From Candidatus Saccharimonadales bacterium (GTDB taxonomy: Bacteria > Patescibacteriota > Saccharimonadia > UBA4664 > SCTI01): a stretch of 18,507 nt of DNA. Below, piece by piece: positions 14,901-18,507 of the stretch. Positions within the stretch are counted from its first letter, which is position 1. Every line of letters starts with the position of its first letter. The notes under the pieces are model-generated. The model searched no databases and had not been told where the DNA came from. It worked only from the letters and a program-made list of their open reading frames with translations. The translations under genes were made by a program, and so were the position numbers. The stretch spans positions 1 to 18,507 of the forward strand of contig JASLFZ010000034.1 of NCBI GenBank assembly GCA_030150485.1, given 5' to 3'.

Positions 14901-15447
14901 ACTGGGCCGGGTTGCTGCCCTTAGCCGATAACCCGTAATAGTAAGGGGAATCTATATTATAGTAAAACGAGGGGCAGTTATCGTTTTGCTCAATATGTGC
15001 GGCATCATCCCCTACGTTGAAATGGTCGTTCAGGTCCTGTGAGGTCGATGCAGAGGTTGGGTTGCTCAGACACGGAGACCAGGCGGTGGGGTCGTAGCAA
15101 GTATCATTTGTGGTATCGAGATCCATCCACGCGTCCCAGACATTGCTGCTAGTTTTCGTGACCGTATATGAGAGGGTAAGCGTGATGGACTCGCCTCGGT
15201 AGATTGAGCCGCCAGGAGCTATAGGGTTTCCATTGGTATCCTTTGCAGTGATACCCATGCCTCCGGTATCATCTCGGGAGGGAGCGCAGTCCGTGCCGCC
15301 TAATGGTGCTTCTTTGGTAGCGCCACAGCCCGCAGCATGCGCGACAGGAAGCCGAGCCAACAGATCTCCCGCTGCCTGCTTCAGCACCGGGGCGCTAAAG
15401 AATAGGGCCACTCCTATTATTACGACTACAGCGGCTTTGAAGCGCAA
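11989..15447 (-). CDS. Large secreted Cys-rich surface protein, 1152 aa, candidate pilus-associated adhesin
   Basis: The protein has a signal peptide: MRFK, a hydrophobic core (VVVIIGVALFF) and a likely cleavage after AHA (residue 38). The rest is extracellular-type sequence: rich in Asn, Gly, Ser, Thr and Tyr, predicted beta-rich, with 28 cysteines, all in the mature part. No C-terminal membrane helix or LPXTG-like sorting signal is present, so how it stays on the cell is unknown. The last 220 or so residues (WTLYVNGNVYINSNI, TGNIMIDPSVTRVDAFLYADTI, LTINGLAFARHFRFNR) look like a short beta-helix domain; I associate it from memory with hypothetical surface proteins of Saccharibacteria and related phyla. 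The start is TTG, as a TAA lies five codons upstream in frame and no ATG gives the signal peptide. It ends 50 bp before pilM. A PilY1-like tip or adhesin role is inference from context. Confidence 0.85.
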   Translation of the reverse strand: MRFKAAVVVIIGVALFFSAPVLKQAAGDLLARLPVAHAAGCGATKEAPLGGTDCAPSRDDTGGMGITAKDTNGNPIAPGGSIYRGESITLTLSYTVTKTSSNVWDAWMDLDTTNDTCYDPTAWSPCLSNPTSASTSQDLNDHFNVGDDAAHIEQNDNCPSFYYNIDSPYYYGLSAKGSNPAQFKDFIQQGTEYQWSDPNPGDPGHSTCLGQGESAVWHGAHMSTLGQKNYSVTFHVNPNYAHQNGSLCISGDISKGDVNGNTSSGASVNGGDLYYRTSANSLCLVVNNPITVSGNVQSDPVAATGQRFANQSNLVSVSANCTYSDMSSSDGSQYLSTDANGSFYLNWNQGEPFCMQPNTQGSNPASVFTWGYNGTTYNNVRPPNYYPLNPNIGANDPASWTGWNAAQVCNNNCGGYNMYWTPAPVAPVAAKSIDSGIFSGAAANYGPGANLSPGSTDTFYVTGTNPYDSNTPSSSLTDDIPLNIDPSTIVIDSVKLVQSGGPSGWSVQPTTFSAPLYTGGVTYNMSGYTGCNVGGINLNGTVTDCGRLSYAYTAGAGTTRPNITFNFTKMPAYSQLQVQWHGKVWSTQSNIGVYPGFSGNNDTRYCANETNVNYSSINSIQANCQDFNPISPSDPGGYEGVSNFATAGAAGVTVGNASNVTYSPIPGVSCDTTGSCSVPCLSKGNYTATDQFGGNDASLVGGTLSLTSTGCNTTVKIPNPAANPLVSYIYAAPIANGTTGYDNGTYYLQANIAVKNPSGGPVFYNVDDQTNGGYLDSAMTANNMYCPADNPATACNGLASPNGSQHLQWANLENLGSASRGDKLQLDVAWDHPTVHAVGQTACNTAQVSLVEYWLAGPRTLTGNSNTVCVKRVDVTQPGIKVTNNDVDAGTVTQSNNCKTPYTAATLPTGYGTINTNTSQGQYVVSASGNITSTYNSLPIRGFNSNGGLNTLTQQGYGLTCLPNITQQVGTQAGAFAPTVSSGAINDSTYDGKIMAGTTSGGTFTLGTNPNGTTNITKRWTLYVNGNVYINSNIAFGPTGSLAIVATGNIMIDPSVTRVDAFLYADTINTCENASGSTLGAGFTYPTCNTALTINGLAFARHFRFNRTSTVATTPSEVINFSPQLYLYTPPGLSDINLTQIVPSYTTTSPRY

Positions 15448-15468
15448 ATAACCATCCCACAGTTAGTA

Positions 15469-15479
15469 CTTGAGTCAAG
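15469..15479. repeat. Short palindrome CTTGA-G-TCAAG upstream of the secreted-protein gene
   Basis: An 11-bp perfect palindrome sits 22 bp upstream of the TTG start of the large secreted protein. On the minus strand it contains TTGACT, a -35-like hexamer, but no acceptable -10 follows at 16-19 bp. It may be a small operator or chance. The rest of the 142-bp gap (15448-15589) holds no clear promoter. Confidence 0.25.
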
Positions 15480-15556
15480 CTTAACCATTTTGGACGATTT
15501 CGACAAGGGGGAATGTCGCTAAGAAACGATTTTTAAATAAGTGCAGAGACGGAGCC

Positions 15557-15591
15557 CCCCGCCGTTAAGCGGGGAGCCCATCCTTAGGGCT
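15557..15591 (-). terminator. Tandem hairpins at the end of the 160-aa gene, possible terminator
   Basis: Two adjacent inverted repeats lie at and just after the stop codon: AGCCC-N7-GGGCT (15575-15591, including the TAG) and CCCCGC-N6-GCGGGG (15557-15574). The second is a strong GC stem. Neither is followed by a T-tract on the minus strand, so this is not a standard intrinsic terminator; it may stop or stabilise transcripts. Confidence 0.35.
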
Positions 15592-16072
15592 AGTGTTCGC
15601 CGAACATCACCAAAACCGGAGGATCCTGACCTCTCACAGCGATCAATGTGTGATGGCCGCTGTGGGTGGAGCTGGACAGTTTGTGGTATATGAAACGCCG
15701 TTTTACTTCATGGACTTCGTACACGGCCACGATCTTGACACCTGACACTGACGTCCAGGAGACAGTGCGCTTGTACACCTGCCACTGGCCGGGAAAGGGT
15801 AGGGTCTCGAATCGAGTCCCTACCAACTTACGAGGGCCAAACTTGGCTTTCAGCAGCCGAGTAGCTTGCACCCCTTCGCCCTCGTAGCTATAGGCACTCA
15901 TGAGGTTCCCCTTGCAGGGGCCACCGGGAGAGTAGGACGGGCACTTGGCTGCGGTCGCCTTCAGAGGCGAACTGGTCTGAGCTTCGGCGCCGAAGCCGAT
16001 GTAGGCTGCCATTGCCAGCGCTCCACACAACACGAGCGCCAGCGTTCTGGCTCTATCCTTGAGCGCGCGCAT
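15590..16072 (-). CDS. Unrecognised secreted protein, 160 aa
   Basis: I do not recognise this protein. It starts with a basic stretch (MRALKDRAR), a hydrophobic core (TLALVLCGALAMAAYIGFG) and a probable signal-peptidase site after AEA, so it is likely exported. The mature part has one close cysteine pair (CPSYSPGGPC) and a basic, Trp/Tyr-containing body of alternating polar and hydrophobic residues (WQVYKRTVSWTSVSGVKIVAVYEVHEVKRR), probably a small beta domain. The ATG at 16072 is chosen over an in-frame GTG at 16081 because GGAAGG is spaced eight bases from the ATG but touches the GTG. It has its own good promoter at 16179-16207 and a leader of about 100 nt, so it is a separate transcription unit between the pilus locus and the redox pair. 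Confidence 0.75.
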   Translation of the reverse strand: MRALKDRARTLALVLCGALAMAAYIGFGAEAQTSSPLKATAAKCPSYSPGGPCKGNLMSAYSYEGEGVQATRLLKAKFGPRKLVGTRFETLPFPGQWQVYKRTVSWTSVSGVKIVAVYEVHEVKRRFIYHKLSSSTHSGHHTLIAVRGQDPPVLVMFGEH

Positions 16073-16093
16073 GGCGCTCACCTTCCTTTCGTG

Positions 16094-16133
16094 CCGATAC
16101 TTATCGGATCATTGAGGCGTCGCCTCGTTTTTT
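16094..16133. repeat. Inverted repeats in the leader of the 160-aa gene
   Basis: Two short inverted repeats lie in the untranslated leader: CCGATA-CT-TATCGG (16094-16107) and GAGGCG-T-CGCCTC (16114-16126). The second is followed on the plus strand by six T (16128-16133), so it resembles a small plus-strand terminator, although no plus-strand gene leads into it. On the minus strand both could fold in the mRNA leader. Confidence 0.4.
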
Positions 16134-16178
16134 GGGTGCTACAGCTCCCCGCGGGAACCGCAGCGCTGTCTTACACTT

Positions 16179-16207
16179 GTTATAAACTATTTATCTGCAA
16201 TTGTAAA
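16179..16207 (-). promoter_or_regulatory. Promoter of the 160-aa secreted protein with embedded inverted repeat
   Basis: The minus strand reads TTTACA (16202-16207, five of six to TTGACA), a 17-bp spacer and TATAAC (16179-16184, five of six to TATAAT). Predicted start is near 16172. A perfect 8-bp inverted repeat, ACTATTTA-N10-TAAATAGT (16186-16211), fills the spacer and covers the -35, which is the classic placement of a repressor site. Confidence 0.65.
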
Positions 16208-16215
16208 TAGTATTT

Positions 16216-16704
16216 TTATAAATCCGTGGTGAGGACGGTACCGAAAACGGTGACACCAAAGAGTAGTAGCGTTAAAAGGTGGACGCTAGTGCAGTACAAA
16301 CAGATGGCGTTAAGGCGGAAAAGCTCGGTGTAAACCAGATACATTACCATCGCCACGCCGAGCGCGCTACCGATTAAGCGAAGACGGCGGAAGAGCGGAT
16401 TGGCTGCGCGCCAGGCCACAGGCAAATTGAGGGGGAGCATCCCCAGAAAAAACAGTAATCCCAGTACCGCTAACGGAACGCCCAGAATTTCCGAGTACAC
16501 ACTGGTGGTGACCTTGGCGCAGTTAATGACGCCGGTTTCGGGACAGGCCAAGATTTTAGGTTCGGTGTAATGCGCCACCGTAAGATAAATTGAAACGGCG
16601 ATGCCGAGCAGAATAATAATGAGCGCTACAGGTGCCAGCCAGCGCGGCGCATGTGAAATCGAGGCCGGTGACGGCACCGAGCTAGTCACCGATCTTGGAC
16701 GCAA
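16216..16704 (-). CDS. VKOR-family quinone-linked disulfide oxidase, up to 162 aa
   Basis: Bacterial VKOR homologues re-oxidise a DsbA-like partner and pass electrons to membrane quinone, replacing DsbB. The protein has four to five membrane helices. The loop cysteines are Cys54 and Cys62 (CPETGVINC) followed by the family's AKV-TS-YSEILGVPLA block, and the active-site pair is Cys135/Cys138 (CLYC). Length fits a stand-alone VKOR domain without a fused thioredoxin. It is co-transcribed with the DUF929 gene and overlaps it. The start is uncertain: TTG at 16704 gives a 23-bp overlap, GTG at 16689 an 8-bp overlap and GTG at 16677 none; none has a clear Shine-Dalgarno. The pair probably oxidises exported proteins. 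Confidence 0.9.
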   Translation of the reverse strand: MRPRSVTSSVPSPASISHAPRWLAPVALIIILLGIAVSIYLTVAHYTEPKILACPETGVINCAKVTTSVYSEILGVPLAVLGLLFFLGMLPLNLPVAWRAANPLFRRLRLIGSALGVAMVMYLVYTELFRLNAICLYCTSVHLLTLLLFGVTVFGTVLTTDL

Positions 16705-17548
16705 GCGCCTGGATAGCCGGCTGGCTGCACACCTTCCCGGGCTGGTTGTTCGTCATCTTACAGATCGCCGCGGTAATAGCATTGGCCGAGCCAATCGCTC
16801 CCTTGCTGATATCGCTGGTGGGGTCGCTAAGGGCGGCCACAATTTGATCGTACGACTTACCTTGAAGCACCTGTGGATCATAGGTAGAACCGGAAATAAG
16901 GTACTTACCTCCAAAATCGATGAACGGAATGGCACCGGAGCTACTGCTGGCTACGTAGGGCGGGGCGTCGTAGGTCGTAAGGAGGCTCTGCTCAGCACTG
17001 GTGGGCGTATCGAGCGGGGCGTAACCGGTTCCCTGCACCACGTTGCTTGAGGTTTCTACGCCGCTAAAGGTAATGTATTGGCTGGTATAGGTAGTGCCAT
17101 GGAAGGAAAAGGTTTGGGTGTTGGGGTAAACGTCGCTACCGGACGAGTGGGTTTGCTGAAGGTTAGAAAAGGTGCCAAACCGGCTTAGGGCGATCACCAT
17201 CGGCCAGCGCTCGGTGGCGCAGTAGGGACAGTATTCGGCGCCGATATAAACCACTTGAGGCTTGCCGCCGCTCGTGAGCGCAGGAGCTGAAAGCGCCTTG
17301 GGCAGCGTGGTAACACTCCCCTGCCCGACCGTCTCAAACAGGCTCGGCTGCAGTGAGGTAATTTTCGCCACCAAGCTCGCCGGGGCGGTGGTGTTTCCGC
17401 TGCTAGCGGTGCTACCACCGCTGTTTGATACCGCTTTCGCCAAAACAATAAAAACGATGATTAATACAACTATGCCAATCGCCCAGCCTGCCGCCACTAG
17501 CTGGCCGCGCTTGCGTGTCGCTGCCTCATCTTCCCGTGATCGTGCCAC
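16682..17548 (-). CDS. DUF929-family thioredoxin-fold protein, DsbA-like, 288 aa
   Basis: This membrane-anchored protein has an N-terminal helix (about residues 19-40) and an extracytoplasmic domain resembling DUF929. The thioredoxin-type active site is CPYC (107-110) in the strand context VVYIGAEYCPYCATERWP; the cis-Pro loop is IPFIDFGGKY with Pro208; a second pair, Cys263 and Cys274, lies near the C-terminus and may be structural. The GTG start at 17548 has GGGAG at good spacing. Being in one operon with VKOR, it is probably the thiol oxidase that the latter recharges. Likely clients are the Cys-rich pilins and the secreted proteins encoded nearby. Confidence 0.88.
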   Translation of the reverse strand: MARSREDEAATRKRGQLVAAGWAIGIVVLIIVFIVLAKAVSNSGGSTASSGNTTAPASLVAKITSLQPSLFETVGQGSVTTLPKALSAPALTSGGKPQVVYIGAEYCPYCATERWPMVIALSRFGTFSNLQQTHSSGSDVYPNTQTFSFHGTTYTSQYITFSGVETSSNVVQGTGYAPLDTPTSAEQSLLTTYDAPPYVASSSSGAIPFIDFGGKYLISGSTYDPQVLQGKSYDQIVAALSDPTSDISKGAIGSANAITAAICKMTNNQPGKVCSQPAIQALASKIGD

Positions 17549-17574
17549 AATAGCTCCCTTTTTTAGCTGTTCCT

Positions 17575-17580
17575 AGTATA
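17575..17580 (-). promoter_or_regulatory. Weak -10 candidate for the DUF929-VKOR operon
   Basis: TATACT lies 26 bp upstream of the GTG start, leaving a leader of about 20 nt that contains the GGGAG Shine-Dalgarno. No good -35 is apparent at 16-18 bp. It shares a 100-bp divergent intergenic region with the inositol phosphate synthase promoter. Confidence 0.4.
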
Positions 17581-17594
17581 CATTATGCTAGGAA

Positions 17595-17624
17595 TTGCTT
17601 CGCCCTAGGCAGTTCCGGTATGAT
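17595..17624 (+). promoter_or_regulatory. Promoter candidate for the inositol-1-phosphate synthase gene
   Basis: TTGCTT (17595-17600), an 18-bp spacer and TATGAT (17619-17624, five of six to TATAAT). Transcription would start near 17631, giving an 18-nt leader with AAGGG six bases before the ATG. This is a conventional led transcript, unlike the pilus promoters. Confidence 0.5.
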
Positions 17625-17648
17625 AGTGGACAGTCATAAGGGTTTTAT

Positions 17649-18507
17649 ATGTCACGTAGCATCAAGATTGCGATCGCCGGAGTGGGCAACTGCTGCTCGG
17701 CGCTCTACCAGGGATTTTCCTATTATAAAGACGCTGAGGGCGACCAGGTCCCCGGCATTATGTTTGCCGATATTGGCGGTTACCGGCCCAGCGATATTGC
17801 GGTGGTGGCGGCCTTTGATGTAGATCCCCGCAAGGTAGGGCAGCCCCTGGGCCAGGCCATTTTTGCGGCGCCAAACTGCGCGCGAGTGTTCCAGCCGGAG
17901 GTGCTGGCCGGGCCGGTGGTGCAGATGGGGCCGGTGCTCGATGGCGTTTCCGACTACATGCTAGAGCAACCGGAGGAGCAGGGCTTTCGGGTGGCTAAGG
18001 TTAAGCCGGTGGATGTGGTGGCGGCGCTCAAAGAGAGTGGCGCCGACATTTTAGTAAACTATCTGCCGGTGGGTTCGCAAAAAGCCACCGAGTACTACGC
18101 CCAGGCCGCAATTGACGCTGGCGTTCCCTTCTTAAACTGCATCCCGGTGTTTATTGCCAGCGTGCCGGCGTGGGAGCAAAAGTTTATTGACGCTGGCCTG
18201 CCACTGGTGGGCGACGATATGCGCAGCGCGTTAGGTGCTAGTGTGCTCTCGCAGGTACTGCAAGAGCTGGCCTTTGATCGCGGCTTGAGCGTTGATTTTC
18301 ACCAACAGCTCAACATTGGTGGCAACACCGACTTTAATAACATGATGGTGCATTCACGGCTGGCCTCCAAGAAGGAGTCAAAAGAGAACGTGATCCGGGC
18401 GCAGAACGAAATCCGCGGTATTCCAGTACCGAAGAACAGCTTGTTTGCCGGCCCGAGCACGTTTCTCCCCTACCTAGAAGATAATAAAGTAGCTTACTTT
18501 AACCTAC
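17649..18507 (+). CDS. ino1: Inositol-1-phosphate (inositol-3-phosphate) synthase, N-terminal 286 aa, cut by window edge
   Basis: This NAD-dependent enzyme converts glucose 6-phosphate to myo-inositol 1(3)-phosphate, the first step to inositol lipids and other inositol compounds. The NAD-binding start is IAGVGNCCSALYQG (residues 7-20), followed by YYKDAEGDQVPGIMF and AAFDVDPRKVG, which match the actinobacterial-type family closely. Further blocks seen are NYLPVGSQKATEYYA, LNCIPVFIASVPAW, QLNIGGNTDFNNM, SRLASKKESK and GPSTFLPYLED. Family members are about 360 residues, so some 75 are missing beyond the window. In the block GDDMRSALGAS an Arg replaces the Lys I expect (GDDxKS), a change in or near the active site. 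The start ATG has AAGGG six bases upstream. It is divergent from the redox operon and functionally unrelated to the pilus. Confidence 0.92.
   Translation, partial: MSRSIKIAIAGVGNCCSALYQGFSYYKDAEGDQVPGIMFADIGGYRPSDIAVVAAFDVDPRKVGQPLGQAIFAAPNCARVFQPEVLAGPVVQMGPVLDGVSDYMLEQPEEQGFRVAKVKPVDVVAALKESGADILVNYLPVGSQKATEYYAQAAIDAGVPFLNCIPVFIASVPAWEQKFIDAGLPLVGDDMRSALGASVLSQVLQELAFDRGLSVDFHQQLNIGGNTDFNNMMVHSRLASKKESKENVIRAQNEIRGIPVPKNSLFAGPSTFLPYLEDNKVAYFNL

Noticed and set aside
15335..15447. Possible lipobox (AAGC) at the N-terminus of the 1152-aa protein
   Set aside because: The Cys is at residue 41, well beyond the hydrophobic core, and position -3 is Ala; the ordinary AHA signal-peptidase site fits better.
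16114..16133. GAGGC-GTC-GCCTC plus six T as a plus-strand terminator
   Set aside because: No plus-strand gene leads into it and the loop is only three bases; kept only as an inverted repeat in the leader.
1..18507. CRISPR array, tRNA or rRNA genes
   Set aside because: No regularly spaced repeats and no cloverleaf or rRNA-like sequence were seen; intergenic gaps are at most about 150 bases.

Overview
The window is a type IV pilus (T4P) locus from a bacterium that looks monoderm. From the minus strand it reads: a large secreted Cys-rich protein (15447-11989), pilM-pilN-pilO plus a 91-aa membrane protein (11938-9327), pilB-pilT-pilC (9265-5145), the major pilin (5058-4621), the prepilin peptidase pilD (4541-3750), and four minor prepilins (3710-330). 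No secretin (PilQ) or recognisable PilP lipoprotein is present in these 18.5 kb. Ordinary TGA stops are used (for example at the end of pilO), so a recoded-UGA lineage is unlikely. The secreted protein ends in a domain I associate from memory with hypothetical surface proteins of Saccharibacteria and other Patescibacteria. A Saccharibacteria-like source is my best guess, not proven; another monoderm lineage is possible.

Left edge: the C-terminal half of a XerC/XerD-type tyrosine recombinase runs in from the left on the plus strand and meets the last minor-prepilin gene tail to tail at a shared CTAG. Right edge: an oxidative-folding pair (a DsbA-like DUF929 thioredoxin-fold protein and a VKOR-family quinone-dependent oxidase) is divergent from an inositol-1-phosphate synthase gene that runs off the window. 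Between this pair and the pilus locus lies an unrecognised 160-aa secreted protein.

How it fits together: PilM/PilN/PilO form the inner-membrane alignment platform, PilC the platform core, PilB powers extension and PilT retraction, PilD processes the prepilins, and the minor prepilins probably form a tip or priming complex. All five (pre)pilins have even cysteine counts (2, 4, 4, 10, 10) and the secreted protein has 28, so the neighbouring VKOR/DUF929 pair is a plausible disulfide-forming partner for the pilus system.

The most unusual signal is transcriptional. The promoter-like elements I find in front of pilM, pilD, the minor-prepilin operon, pilB and the major pilin each put an ATG only 6-8 nt after the -10 hexamer. 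This implies leaderless mRNAs, a leaderless 13-codon upstream ORF overlapping the start of pilB, and a possible dual start for the major pilin. Some of these promoters also share longer sequence blocks. I saw no tRNA, rRNA, CRISPR or insertion sequence, and no gene-free stretch exceeds about 150 bases.
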